Shown in pieces: positions 23,842 through 32,133 of a stretch of 64,000 bases of DNA. The first letter of the stretch is position 1, and the number at the start of each line of letters is the position of its first letter. Under the pieces are notes generated by a model. That model was not told the origin of the DNA, did not search any database, and saw nothing but the letters and a program-made list of their open reading frames with translations. This stretch comes from 67-14 sp020438345 (lineage in GTDB: Bacteria > Actinomycetota > Thermoleophilia > Solirubrobacterales > 70-9), in NCBI GenBank assembly GCA_937872475.1, contig CALMSY010000012.1, forward strand, positions 62,001-126,000, written 5' to 3'. The position numbers and the translations under genes were made by a program.

Positions 23842-24558
23842 ATGAGCAAACCGCCCCAGGATGGCGGCACCTCCGATGTGCCGATAAACGCCCCTCAAGG
23901 TCGCCCGCAGCCCCGGCCGCGCGCCAGTGCTGGAGCTCCACAGCAACCTTCAAGGCCCGCACAGCCTCCGGCTCAACCTTCCGGTCAACCAGGAAATCCC
24001 TCAGCGCCCCGGCCGCAACCGCAACGCCAGGGCAGCATTCCCCGGCCGCAAGCTCCGGCCGCCAGCCAGCGCGAGCCGGCCGGCACCCAGCGGCAGCCGG
24101 TGGCACCGAGGCAAGGCGTCCCACCGGTTTCAACGGGCTCACATGGTCGCCCGCCGGCCGCCCAGCAGCGGCAGCCAATCGACATCGCAACCCGACTCGA
24201 TGGCCAGCGGGGCTGGCTGGCCCAATTGGAGAAGTCCCTCAAGAAGCGGTCGATAATCGCGCTTGTCCTCACCTGCCTCGCGGTCGGCGTCGGGGCCGCC
24301 GCGCTCTACATCTCCCTGACCAAGAATTCGGACAGCGACAGGATCGATGCGCTACAGACGAGAGTAGAAGCGTTGGAAACAGCCGCCGGGGTCACATCAA
24401 CCGATTCCACGATCCCCGAGACGGGCGTCACCCTGCCGGATACCGGTGTCACCCTGCCCGACACTGGCGTCACCCTGCCGGATACCGGTGTCACCCTTCC
24501 TGACGGCGCCACCGGCGTGACCGACAGTTCCGGTCTGGTCATCCCTCCCGCCGAATAG
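23842..24558 (+). CDS. Membrane protein with proline-rich cytoplasmic part and GVTLPDT repeats
   Basis: A 238-residue protein in four parts. Residues 1-115 are rich in Pro, Gln, Arg and Ala and low in complexity. One membrane helix follows (about 140-160, IIALVLTCLAVGVGAAALYI). Then comes a short coiled coil (RIDALQTRVEALETAAG) and an outside tail with four near-identical units G-V-T-L-P-D-T. ATG 23842 is preferred to TTG 23836. The gene is only 11 bases upstream of the hydratase-HD fusion gene and surely shares its transcript. I know no family; the layout resembles small actinobacterial envelope scaffold proteins. Confidence 0.82.
   Translation: MSKPPQDGGTSDVPINAPQGRPQPRPRASAGAPQQPSRPAQPPAQPSGQPGNPSAPRPQPQRQGSIPRPQAPAASQREPAGTQRQPVAPRQGVPPVSTGSHGRPPAAQQRQPIDIATRLDGQRGWLAQLEKSLKKRSIIALVLTCLAVGVGAAALYISLTKNSDSDRIDALQTRVEALETAAGVTSTDSTIPETGVTLPDTGVTLPDTGVTLPDTGVTLPDGATGVTDSSGLVIPPAE
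24424..24504 (+). repeat. 21-bp tandem repeat inside a coding region
   Basis: About four copies of a 21-base unit encoding G-V-T-L-P-D-T, with third-base variation between copies (GAT/GAC, GGC/GGT). The in-frame length allows copy number to change without a frameshift. Confidence 0.9.
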
Positions 24559-24569
24559 CGGCCAGAAGG

Positions 24570-25946
24570 ATGGCGGGATCCGACACCGAAACCGTCCTTT
24601 ACGGCGAACCCGGCCCGGGCATCCGCCTGATTACCCTCAACCGGCCGAACGCACGAAACGCCATCGGCCCGGCCGAGTCACGTGCCCTGTTCGATTTCCT
24701 TGCCCGGTTCCGTGACGACGACGAGGCGAACGTCCTTGTCATCACTGGCTCCGGCACGGAAGCATTCTGCGCCGGTGCCGACCTCAAGTCAGTGGTGGCA
24801 ATGTTTGATCCCGCATCGGGACGGGAACCGCTCTTTGACGCTTCGGATCTCTCTGCGAAGCCGATCCCGGCCGAAGGCAATATCGGCCCGACCCGCTGGA
24901 CCGGCATTACCAAGCCGGTGATCGCGGCGGTCAACGGTGCCGCCTATGCGGGGGGACTCGAGTGGGCCTGCCTGGCGCATCTTCGCATCGCCGACCAGCA
25001 CGCCTCATTCGGAGTTACCTGCCGCCGCTGGAATGTTGGCCTGGGCGACGGGGGCACCCAGCGATTGCCCCGGATGATCGGGATGTCCCGGGCGCTCGAT
25101 CTGATCATCACGGGACGGGTCATCGGAGCCACAGAAGCGGAGCGAATCGGTCTGGTCAACGAGGTGACCGAAAGCGGTCGCTCCCTTGATCGTGCGCTGG
25201 GTCTCGCCGCGTCCATCTCCGCTCTGCCTCAGCCGGCGCTCAGAACGGACCTCGAAGCGGCGCTCCGCGGATTCGGTCGCCCGCTGGAAGAAGGCCTCTC
25301 GATCGAGGCCGGGCTTTTCAATTCACTCCTGGACCAGCCCGGGATCCGGACCGGTTCAGCGGCATTCGTGAATCGCGACCACCCTGACCGTGTTGCCGGT
25401 GCGCCGCCCCTTCACCTTCCCGGCGCGGCATATTCATTCGCCGAGAAAGCCCATCGGGGACAGTCCGGAAAACACGGATCCGACGAATTCATCGAACATC
25501 CGGCCAAGGTCGCCCGGATCACAGTCCGCTTTGGGGGTGATGAAGTCGCGGCAGCGGCCGCCTATCTGCATGACACGGTCGAGAAGTCCGATGTCACCGC
25601 GGAGGAGATCGAGACTGCGTTCGGACCGGAGATGCGGGAGCTGGTTGTCGCGCTCGGTCAGGATCCGGGACTTAAGGACAGCTCCGAACGCCGAGCCGAT
25701 CATCGACACCGGGTATCGATCTCAGGCGAACGGGTCCGGCTTGTCTACCTCAGTGACCGGCTGGCCGGCATCGAAGCGATGCTTGATCGGATCGGGGAAG
25801 GCGACGACCCCGCGGCACTTGACGCGGAACGTCGCCTGGGTCTCTGGCGCGGAGACATGGAGGCGATCTCCGGCTCCAACCTGCCCCCCGCCCTCGCTTG
25901 TGCGATTGATGACAGGCTCGACGAGTTAGAGCGCCTGATCAACTGA
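24570..25946 (+). CDS. Enoyl-CoA hydratase/isomerase fused to a SpoT/MESH1-like HD domain
   Basis: A 458-residue single open frame with two domains. Residues 1 to about 270 are a crotonase: LITLNRPNARNAIG, A-F-C-A-G-A-D-L-K (oxyanion hole) and A-A-V-N-G-A-A-Y-A-G-G-L-E-W-A (first catalytic Glu kept), then G-D-G-G-T-Q-R-L-P-R. The position of the second catalytic Glu is FGVTCR, so it appears lost. Residues about 290-430 match RelA/SpoT/MESH1 HD hydrolases: A-Y-S-F-A-E-K-A-H-R-G-Q-S-G-K, F-I-E-H-P-A-K-V-A, A-A-A-Y-L-H-D-T-V-E-K and V-Y-L-S-D-R-L. The metal ligands (H, HD, D) are kept, but the E-D pair reads E-K and the later Asn reads Gly. An internal GTG at 25366 could start the HD part alone. 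It is coupled to the membrane protein upstream. Confidence 0.85.
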   Translation: MAGSDTETVLYGEPGPGIRLITLNRPNARNAIGPAESRALFDFLARFRDDDEANVLVITGSGTEAFCAGADLKSVVAMFDPASGREPLFDASDLSAKPIPAEGNIGPTRWTGITKPVIAAVNGAAYAGGLEWACLAHLRIADQHASFGVTCRRWNVGLGDGGTQRLPRMIGMSRALDLIITGRVIGATEAERIGLVNEVTESGRSLDRALGLAASISALPQPALRTDLEAALRGFGRPLEEGLSIEAGLFNSLLDQPGIRTGSAAFVNRDHPDRVAGAPPLHLPGAAYSFAEKAHRGQSGKHGSDEFIEHPAKVARITVRFGGDEVAAAAAYLHDTVEKSDVTAEEIETAFGPEMRELVVALGQDPGLKDSSERRADHRHRVSISGERVRLVYLSDRLAGIEAMLDRIGEGDDPAALDAERRLGLWRGDMEAISGSNLPPALACAIDDRLDELERLIN

Positions 25947-26062
25947 TCCGGCCCGGGTGTTCATGGGCCTCTGGCTGCCATCGGCTTGCTGTCTCTCCTC
26001 GCGGCCGTCCCCTGAACATCCGGCGTTCACAGAATTTCTACTTCCGCACGCGAACGCCGCCC

Positions 26063-26068
26063 TACTTT
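26063..26068 (+). promoter_or_regulatory. Leaderless-type -10 element
   Basis: TACTTT ends exactly 6 bases before ATG 26075. It is the best evidence that the small gene downstream is expressed. Confidence 0.4.
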
Positions 26069-26074
26069 GGTGCC

Positions 26075-26335
26075 ATGAAACGGATCGAGAGAAGAGTGGC
26101 GAGGGTCGCCTCATCGGAAAGAGCACCGAAAGCCGCAGCGGCTGTGGTCCTTTCCGGAACCCTCCTCGGTGGAGCCGACAACGTCCAGGCGGTCTCACTG
26201 ACCGCGGCAACCCTGGCCGTTGCCGAAGTAGCACGGAGGCGCTTCGGCGTGAAAGGCTTGCGCACGAGTGGCACCCGCAGCTCCGACAAGACAATCGGCA
26301 ACCGGATCGGATCGGTCGCCGGCCGCACCCCCTGA
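26075..26335 (+). CDS. Small hypothetical protein, 86 residues
   Basis: A short open frame with acceptable codon bias in its middle. It has a basic N-terminus (MKRIERRVARVASSERAPK), one weakly hydrophobic stretch (AAAAVVLSGTLLGGA) and a basic C-terminus. No family is recognised. It is supported by the TACTTT-6-ATG arrangement and by its place ahead of the DUF3817-MtaD pair. Its last 68 bases overlap the only available DUF3817 start, and a strong hairpin begins 32 bases past its stop. It could be a leader-type gene or a real small protein. Confidence 0.45.
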   Translation: MKRIERRVARVASSERAPKAAAAVVLSGTLLGGADNVQAVSLTAATLAVAEVARRRFGVKGLRTSGTRSSDKTIGNRIGSVAGRTP

Positions 26336-26681
26336 CTCCCTCTCCCGGGGGTTCGGCAACCGTTTCAAAAGGCTGGTCACTTTCAGACGGTTGGAAGTGG
26401 TCAGCCTTTTCCATTCCCTGGTTTACACCGGGCTGCTGGTCTGCGCCTTCCTGCTCGACGGCCCACAGCCCTACACGTTCATTCTCGGGCTCACCCATGG
26501 CTTGATCTGGATCGGCATGTCGATCACGAGCCTGTATGCCGTGCACTATCGGGTGATCAACCTGCGGCTGGCCCTGGCAATAGCCCTGCTCGGCTGTATC
26601 GCACCCTTCTTCGGTTCGTTCGAATTCCTCCGCCAGAGCCGCCATGGACACCCCGGCCCGCGAGGAGCCGAGGCATCGTGA
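26268..26681 (+). CDS. DUF3817 family small membrane protein
   Basis: A 137-residue protein from GTG 26268. Residues about 34-125 are the DUF3817 domain: F-R-R-L-E-V-V-S-L-F-H-S-L-V-Y-T-G-L-L-V-C-A, then FILGLTHGLIWIGMSI and a third helix near LALAIALLGCIAPFFGSFEF. The first 30 residues are polar, Pro/Ser-rich and not typical of the family, but no start codon lies nearer to the domain. The start overlaps the 86-residue gene, and its own 5' part contains a terminator-like hairpin. Its stop overlaps the amidohydrolase start (GTGA), giving coupling. Function unknown. Confidence 0.75.
   Translation: MAPAAPTRQSATGSDRSPAAPPDSLSRGFGNRFKRLVTFRRLEVVSLFHSLVYTGLLVCAFLLDGPQPYTFILGLTHGLIWIGMSITSLYAVHYRVINLRLALAIALLGCIAPFFGSFEFLRQSRHGHPGPRGAEAS
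26367..26410 (+). terminator. Terminator-like hairpin inside the 5' part of the DUF3817 gene
   Basis: AAAAGGCTGGTCACTT (26367-26382) pairs with AAGTGGTCAGCCTTTT (26395-26410): all 16 pairs form in RNA with two G-U wobbles, and the loop is 12 bases. The stem ends in UUUU. It lies after the small gene's stop but inside the next coding frame, so it may attenuate transcription into the DUF3817-mtaD operon. Confidence 0.65.
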
Positions 26682-27973
26682 GTCGCGATCGCAGGCTGGT
26701 TGTAACCAACGCCCTGCTTGACGGCAAGACCGTTTCACTGACTGCCCTTGACGGCAAGATAACCGCGATCGGCCCGGAAGCCGCGGTCGATGTCAATGCC
26801 GGCGAAATGCTCGACGCAGGCGGCGGGATCCTTTGCGCCCCGCTGGTAAACGGCCACACCCACGCTGCGATGACCCTGTTCCGTGGGCATGGCGATGACC
26901 TGCCGCTCATCCGCTGGCTGAAGGAAGCGATCTGGCCGGTCGAGCAGAGGCTTGAAGCCGAGGATGTCTATTGGGGCACGAGGCTGGCCTGTCTGGAGAT
27001 GATCCGAAGCGGAACCATTGGCTTCTGGGACATGTACTGGCTGCCGGCAGCTACCGCCAGAGCGGTCGAGGATGCCGGGTTGAGGGCGGTGATCGGACCC
27101 CCGCTTTTCGACCCCCCTGGTGCTGACCTCGCGGAGCGAAACCGCGAACTGGAGTCGCATCTCGACGAGCTCGCCGGTTTCGGTGACCGGATCGGAGCCG
27201 CGGTCGCCCCGCATGCCATCTACACGGTCGGGACCGCCAGCCTCGAGTACGCGGCCGGTTTGGCGGAAGATCGCGGCCTGCCGATCCACATTCACCTTTC
27301 CGAGACCCGTGAGGAAGTGCTCGATTGCGTGAAGACACACGGAATGCGTCCGGCCGCCTATCTCGACAGCCTTGGCATGCTGACTCCGCAGACCAACCTG
27401 GCCCATGGCGTCTGGCTGGAACCTGAGGAGATGGAGCTGATTTCCGAACGTGGCGCGACGGTCACCACCAATCCGGTCGCCAACATGAAGCTTGCGGTCG
27501 GGGGAGTTTTTCCTTACCCGGACGCCGCGCGGGCGGGGGTGCCGATGGCGCTCGGCACCGATGGCGCCGGGTCGAATAACTCACTTGATCTGCTCTCCGA
27601 CCTCAAAACCTTCACCCTGCTCCAGCGACATGCTGCCAGTGATGCCGAAGCGATTCCGGTGGCGGAAGCCTGGGCGACCGCGACCGGTCAGAGGTCAGGG
27701 TTGATCGGTCGGCTGGGACGTTCCGTCACAGCCGATTCGGAGCCACTCACGATCGGGGCCCCGGCTGACTTCATCGTGCTCGATCCGGCAGCGCCAGAAC
27801 TGGCACTCGGAAACCTCTCCTCCGCGCTTGTTTACACGGCCGCTGGTTCGGTCGTGAAGGACACGGTCGTTGACGGGCGGATCCTGATGAAGGACAGGGA
27901 AGTCGAAGGTTCGGCGGAAGTCCTTGCCAGGGTGCGCGAACAGAGTTCGCGCCTGGACCCGGGCGGCGACTGA
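26678..27973 (+). CDS. mtaD: Amidohydrolase of the 5-methylthioadenosine/S-adenosylhomocysteine deaminase type
   Basis: A 431-residue metal-dependent deaminase. The metal-binding start L-V-N-G-H-T-H-A-A-M-T-L-F-R-G is near residue 58. A-P-H-A-I-Y-T-V near 173, I-H-I-H-L-S-E-T near 207 and L-G-T-D-G-A-G-S-N-N-S-L-D near 290 complete the His/His/His/Asp site. The order and spacing match MtaD/SAH deaminases, which convert methylthioadenosine or S-adenosylhomocysteine to the inosine forms; other purine or guanidine substrates cannot be excluded. GTG 26678 overlaps the DUF3817 stop by four bases. Confidence 0.9.
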   Translation: MSRDRRLVVTNALLDGKTVSLTALDGKITAIGPEAAVDVNAGEMLDAGGGILCAPLVNGHTHAAMTLFRGHGDDLPLIRWLKEAIWPVEQRLEAEDVYWGTRLACLEMIRSGTIGFWDMYWLPAATARAVEDAGLRAVIGPPLFDPPGADLAERNRELESHLDELAGFGDRIGAAVAPHAIYTVGTASLEYAAGLAEDRGLPIHIHLSETREEVLDCVKTHGMRPAAYLDSLGMLTPQTNLAHGVWLEPEEMELISERGATVTTNPVANMKLAVGGVFPYPDAARAGVPMALGTDGAGSNNSLDLLSDLKTFTLLQRHAASDAEAIPVAEAWATATGQRSGLIGRLGRSVTADSEPLTIGAPADFIVLDPAAPELALGNLSSALVYTAAGSVVKDTVVDGRILMKDREVEGSAEVLARVREQSSRLDPGGD

Positions 27974-27974
27974 C

Positions 27975-28859
27975 CTACTGGTCCTGCCAGCTCATGCCGA
28001 GACGTCGGCGCAACCGGATTTTCAACGGCAGGTCAAGTTCGCGACGCAGACCAGTGGAGATCTCCTTCTGCTCTTCCAACTCCGCCTGGACCTGCGCGAG
28101 GTTGTGACGCAGGGCGGCAAATTCCCTTGGGTCGGATCCGGGGGCGAGCAGCTCCTCCACACTCATGGAGCCCCCGGACTTGCGAAGAAGAGTCCATGTC
28201 TGCCCGTGAAAATCCACTCGATCCTCAATTGAGAACGCCCGCCCCCAATGCTCATCCACCCACCAGTCAGACATGAAAACGGATGGTCCTCCCTCATCCC
28301 AGTCCTGATTGTGGCGGAGTACGTTCATTCCGATCCGGTCTTCGTCCCATTCCTCCCGGGCGAGCAGCTCGGAGTTGAACTTGCCCATGTATGAGGCCAT
28401 CAGCAGGCCATCGGGCTTTAGCAACCGTCGGAGTTCAAGCAACCAGGCGGCCGAGTTGTCCGACAGGTGGCTGAAGACGGAGACAGCCCAGATGAAGTCG
28501 AAGGTTCCTTCCTCCAGGGGCAGCGGAGGATCCACTTCACTCTGGAACACTTCGAAGGGAGGGCTCATGTTTTCCCGGAGCCAGTCGATGCTCTGTCCGT
28601 CGATGTCACAGCCAACGAACCGCGCCGTCGCGGCATCATCATGAAAATGCCTGAGGGTCCGGCCCGCGCCACAGCCGAAATCAAGCACGGAGCGTCCCTC
28701 GAATGAATACCCCTCCGGCAACATGGAAAGCAGCTGCTGGTGTAGTTCCCGGCCACGGATCTCATACAGAACAAATCCGCTGAAGTCATTTGACGGCAGC
28801 GAAGAAACCCGGTCGGCCAGCTCGAAGGGCGGGTACGGCAGGTCGCTGCTCGCAGTCAT
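27975..28859 (-). CDS. Class I SAM-dependent methyltransferase with C-terminal coiled coil
   Basis: A 294-residue protein. Motif I is VLDFGCGAGRTLRHFHDDAA near residue 60, followed by F-V-G-C-D-I-D-G-Q-S-I-D-W-L and F-D-F-I-W-A-V-S-V-F-S-H-L, the methyltransferase type 11/25 fold. The last 55 residues (FAALRHNLAQVQAELEEQKE and on) form a coiled coil. Relatives of this kind often act with glycosyltransferases on cell-surface sugars, but no such cluster is here, so the substrate is unknown. A TAGGTT hexamer sits 7 bases before ATG 28859. The gene is downstream of the M23 gene region and convergent with mtaD. Confidence 0.9.
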   Translation of the reverse strand: MTASSDLPYPPFELADRVSSLPSNDFSGFVLYEIRGRELHQQLLSMLPEGYSFEGRSVLDFGCGAGRTLRHFHDDAATARFVGCDIDGQSIDWLRENMSPPFEVFQSEVDPPLPLEEGTFDFIWAVSVFSHLSDNSAAWLLELRRLLKPDGLLMASYMGKFNSELLAREEWDEDRIGMNVLRHNQDWDEGGPSVFMSDWWVDEHWGRAFSIEDRVDFHGQTWTLLRKSGGSMSVEELLAPGSDPREFAALRHNLAQVQAELEEQKEISTGLRRELDLPLKIRLRRRLGMSWQDQ

Positions 28860-28866
28860 GCCCCGG

Positions 28867-28872
28867 AACCTA
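28867..28872 (-). promoter_or_regulatory. Leaderless-type -10 element
   Basis: Minus-strand TAGGTT lies 7 bases before ATG 28859. Confidence 0.4.
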
Positions 28873-28907
28873 ACGAGTTACGCAACGGAAGTCTCTTCAG
28901 GGAATCC

Positions 28908-30173
28908 CTAGAGGTAACCCATCGGGTCCTGCGCGGCCCCGTTGATCCTCACCTCGAAGTGGAGGTGGGGACCGGTACTGGCTCCCGTGTTTCCGGAGTA
29001 TCCGATCACCTGGCCCTGATCAACCTGCTGACCGGTCGTCACTGCATAACCGGACTGGTGGGCATAGCAGGTGGAAAGTCCGCTGCCGTGATCGATACAG
29101 GTGTAGTTGCCGTAGCCACCGTTGTAGGAAGCCATGATCACCGTGCCGCTGGCCGACGCCCGGATCGGGGTCCCTTCGGGCACGGAGATGTCAATACCTT
29201 CGTGGTTGGTCGATCCAACGCCACCGGGTGAGCTGCGGGCACCGAAGCCCGAGGTGAGGGTGCCGCTGACAGGCCAGATCAAGCCGGCCGCGGAAGGTGA
29301 AGTCATCGGGCCGGCCGGCAGTACTGCCAATCCGGAAGCCGCGGCAATCTGTTCCTGAATCTTCTGCTGGAGGTCCGCCTCGATGTCCTCGAGGTGATCA
29401 ACCTTGCTGTCGATCGCCGCGACTCTGCTCCGGCGTTCAGACCGGACCGACTGCAGCTCGGCCTGCTGGCTTTCAACCGCCGCTCTCGCGGTCGCGAGGT
29501 TCTTCTCTTCGGTGGCGATCTCGTCGCGGGCAGATTCGATCGTGTCTTTCGCCTTCTTGAGGCGGACCACGATCGCTTCCTGCTGGTCGCGCAGGTCGCG
29601 GACCCGGCCAACGACACTCTCGTCGCGACTCTGGATCTGCTCCAGGTAGGTGGATCGCTGCAGCAGGTCGCCGTAGCTTTCCGAAGTCAAAACCAGGTCG
29701 GCGATGTCGGAGTCACCGGACTGGTACATGGCGACAAGCCGCTCACGCAGCACATCGAGTGAACGGTTGAGCCGGCCGGCGAGAACCTTCAGCTCCTTGT
29801 ACGCGCTGTCAACTTCCGCCTGGGCACCATCGAGTTCTTTCTGTTTCGCGGCGAGACGGGCCTCGGCGTCCTGCTCTTCGGCCCGGAGCGCGGCCACCTG
29901 GGTTTCGTACCCGTCGATCTGGGCGCTGAGGCTGGCGATCTCGTCAGTCAGCACCCCCTTCTTGTTGTTCTGCTTCGAGATCTTCGCCTGAGTGGCCTCA
30001 AGCTCTGATTCGGTCGAAGCATCCGCCGGCCTTTGCCCGGCAAGCAGGATGAGAACCGCGGCAACGGCAACGAAAGCCAGGCTGTAAGTGGCACGGAATC
30101 GTGCGCGACGATCCGTCGAAGGACCGGAACTGAGGGGATTGGGTGAGTGCACTCCGGGGGAGTGTAAGGACAT
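28908..30173 (-). CDS. M23 family peptidoglycan endopeptidase with long coiled coil (EnvC-like layout)
   Basis: A 421-residue exported protein. A signal segment (TYSLAFVAVAAVLILLAG) covers residues 28-47. A long coiled coil runs over about 52-270, interrupted by VAMYQSGDSDIADLVLTSES. The C-terminal lytic domain (about 300-421) contains TSGFGAR, N-H-E-G-I-D-I-S (metal His and Asp) and G-P-H-L-H-F-E-V-R (H-x-H), so the zinc site is complete. Start ATG 30173; the frame stays open far upstream through the divergent ABC gene and that extension is rejected. It probably cuts peptide cross-links during division or growth. Compare the NlpC/P60 protein at 38711. Confidence 0.92.
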   Translation of the reverse strand: MSLHSPGVHSPNPLSSGPSTDRRARFRATYSLAFVAVAAVLILLAGQRPADASTESELEATQAKISKQNNKKGVLTDEIASLSAQIDGYETQVAALRAEEQDAEARLAAKQKELDGAQAEVDSAYKELKVLAGRLNRSLDVLRERLVAMYQSGDSDIADLVLTSESYGDLLQRSTYLEQIQSRDESVVGRVRDLRDQQEAIVVRLKKAKDTIESARDEIATEEKNLATARAAVESQQAELQSVRSERRSRVAAIDSKVDHLEDIEADLQQKIQEQIAAASGLAVLPAGPMTSPSAAGLIWPVSGTLTSGFGARSSPGGVGSTNHEGIDISVPEGTPIRASASGTVIMASYNGGYGNYTCIDHGSGLSTCYAHQSGYAVTTGQQVDQGQVIGYSGNTGASTGPHLHFEVRINGAAQDPMGYL

Positions 30174-30233
30174 GCACACAAACCGACCTGTCGATTCCAA
30201 CTCTGCACGCGGTTTTGCCGCGGGTCCCGCGAA

Positions 30234-30239
30234 TACGAT
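30234..30239 (+). promoter_or_regulatory. Leaderless-type -10 element of the osmolyte transporter operon
   Basis: TACGAT ends exactly 6 bases before GTG 30246. Confidence 0.5.
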
Positions 30240-30245
30240 CGTCCC

Positions 30246-31415
30246 GTGACTGCCGAAAGCTCTTCTTCGTCTTCTGTCCGGTTCAATTCGGTGAGCAAGC
30301 GCTACCCCGGTGCCGAGGCTTTCGCGGTTGAGGAACTTGACTTTGAAGTGCCTGCCGGTGAGATCTGCGTGCTGGTAGGGCCTTCCGGCTGTGGCAAGAC
30401 AACCGCATTGAGGATGGTCAACCGCACAGTCGAGATGACCAGTGGCGACATATCGATCGGTGGCAACTCGATCCGGGAGGGCGACCCTGCCCAACTTCGC
30501 CGGGAGATCGGCTACGTGATTCAGCAGATCGGCCTTTTCCCACATCGGACCATCGCCGAGAACATCGGTACGGTGCCGACCTTGCTGAACTGGGAAAAGG
30601 ACCGGGTCCGGGCCAGGTCGGCCGAGCTGCTTGAGCTGATCGGCCTCGATCCGGAATACGGTGACCGATATCCGAGCCAGCTTTCCGGTGGTCAGCAACA
30701 GCGGGTCGGTGTCGCCCGGGCGCTGGCGGCCGATCCACCGGTGATGCTCATGGATGAACCTTTCGGTGCGATCGATCCGATCAACCGTTCCCGGCTCCAG
30801 AACGAGTTTCTCCGCCTTCAGGCTGAACTGCGGAAGACAGTTCTCTTTGTCACTCATGACGTCGACGAAGCAATCAAAATGGGGGATCGGGTAGCGGTCC
30901 TGAAGAAGGGAGGCCGTCTCGCCCAGTTCGCCTCCCCGACCGGACTTCTGATGGAGCCGGCAGATGATTTCGTCGAAGATTTCGTGGGGGCCGACCGCGC
31001 TCTGAAGCGGCTTGCGCTGATGAGGGTGAGGGATGTCGACCTCTGGACGGCTCCGCTCGCCCAGGCTGGAGATCCCTGCGAGCCGGTTCGCACTGCGGTT
31101 GCGGCAGCCGAGGTGCCGCATGCCCTCCTTGTGGACAATGAAAGCCGTCCTCTCGGCTGGCTTTCCAGGCGTGACCTCGCCGGCGAATCTGTGCCGGAGA
31201 ATGCAGACTCAACCGCTGACCCGCTGATCGATGCCGATTCAGTCCTTCGGGATGGTCTGGCCACTCTGCTTCAGAGCGGATCGCTCTACGCTCCGGTGGT
31301 TGATCCGCGTGGGCGCCTGACCGGCGTGCTTTCGGTCGAAATCGTTTCCGACTTCCTTTCCTCCAGGGAGGCGTCCGAATCGGAACTTTCCGCCGCGGAA
31401 AGGCCTCATGACTGA
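30246..31415 (+). CDS. opuCA: Glycine betaine/choline-type ABC transporter, ATP-binding protein with CBS domains
   Basis: A 389-residue ATPase of the OpuCA/ProV type. Walker A is G-P-S-G-C-G-K-T-T near residue 43, the Q-loop lies in Y-V-I-Q-Q-I-G-L-F-P-H, the signature is QLSGGQQQRVGVARAL near 143, Walker B is V-M-L-M-D-E-P-F-G-A-I-D-P near 165, and the H-loop is V-T-H-D. The last 130 residues carry a CBS pair (LLVDNESRPLGWLSRRDL, SLYAPVVDPRGRLTGVLSVE), which in OpuA-type systems senses ionic strength or c-di-AMP. It is the first gene of a four-gene operon; its last eight bases overlap the next gene. Confidence 0.94.
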   Translation: MTAESSSSSSVRFNSVSKRYPGAEAFAVEELDFEVPAGEICVLVGPSGCGKTTALRMVNRTVEMTSGDISIGGNSIREGDPAQLRREIGYVIQQIGLFPHRTIAENIGTVPTLLNWEKDRVRARSAELLELIGLDPEYGDRYPSQLSGGQQQRVGVARALAADPPVMLMDEPFGAIDPINRSRLQNEFLRLQAELRKTVLFVTHDVDEAIKMGDRVAVLKKGGRLAQFASPTGLLMEPADDFVEDFVGADRALKRLALMRVRDVDLWTAPLAQAGDPCEPVRTAVAAAEVPHALLVDNESRPLGWLSRRDLAGESVPENADSTADPLIDADSVLRDGLATLLQSGSLYAPVVDPRGRLTGVLSVEIVSDFLSSREASESELSAAERPHD

Positions 31416-32133
31416 GTTCCTGGCAGTCACCGCGGCGGTTGACGAGAGCTTCTTCACCGACCGCTCCGGCGGCGGTTGTATCCAGGAGAACCGGCTCTTT
31501 TGTCCAGATTGGGTCACCGACAACTACGACCGCTACCTCGACCCGACCCTCGAGCACCTCATCCTGGTCGGCAGCGCGGTCGCAGCGGGGTTCCTGATCG
31601 CCTTTGCTCTTGCGGTCTTCGCCCACCGGCACAGGTGGCTCCAGACACCCTTCCTGGCCGGGACCGGCATTCTCTACACGATCCCGTCGATTTCCTTCTT
31701 TTTCCTGCTGTTGCCATTGACGGGACGTGGTGCGATGACCGCGATCATCGCACTTACCGCTTTCAATCTTCAGATCATCTTCCGCAACATCACCACGGGT
31801 CTCAGAAATGTTCCGCCGGATGTGACCGAGGCAGCGAGAGGTATCGGCCTGACACGATCCCAGGTGCTCCGTCAGGTTGAACTGCCGCTAGCTCTGCCGG
31901 AGATCATTGCCGGGTTGAGGATCGCGACGGTCAGCACTGTCGCGCTGGCAACCCTGGCGGTTTTCGCCAATGGCGGAGGCCTGGGAGCCGAGATCGTCAC
32001 CGGATCGAACATCACGTTCAAGACGGGAATCATCGTGGCCGGCTCGATTGCTGTCCTGATGGCGATCCTTTTCGACGCGGTCCTGTTGCTGGCCCGCAAG
32101 GCCCTTACCCCCTGGCAGCGGGCAGCGCCATGA
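31408..32133 (+). CDS. opuCB: Glycine betaine/choline-type ABC transporter, permease 1
   Basis: A 241-residue permease with about five to six helices. The cytoplasmic EAA loop is in the middle: P-P-D-V-T-E-A-A-R-G-I-G-L-T-R-S-Q-V-L-R-Q-V-E-L-P-L-A-L-P-E-I. GILYTIPSISFFFLLLPL is typical of OpuCB-type permeases. An unusual outside N-terminal segment carries two cysteines (GGGCIQENRLFCPDW), perhaps a disulfide. It overlaps the ATPase gene by eight bases and the second permease by four. Confidence 0.93.
   Translation: MTEFLAVTAAVDESFFTDRSGGGCIQENRLFCPDWVTDNYDRYLDPTLEHLILVGSAVAAGFLIAFALAVFAHRHRWLQTPFLAGTGILYTIPSISFFFLLLPLTGRGAMTAIIALTAFNLQIIFRNITTGLRNVPPDVTEAARGIGLTRSQVLRQVELPLALPEIIAGLRIATVSTVALATLAVFANGGGLGAEIVTGSNITFKTGIIVAGSIAVLMAILFDAVLLLARKALTPWQRAAP

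Noticed and set aside
24424..24504. Short tandem repeat as a possible CRISPR array
   Set aside because: The units are contiguous 21-mers without spacers and encode a protein repeat.
30174..31121. N-terminal extension of the M23 peptidase frame by about 316 codons
   Set aside because: It runs antisense through the ABC ATPase gene; the signal peptide places the real start at 30173.
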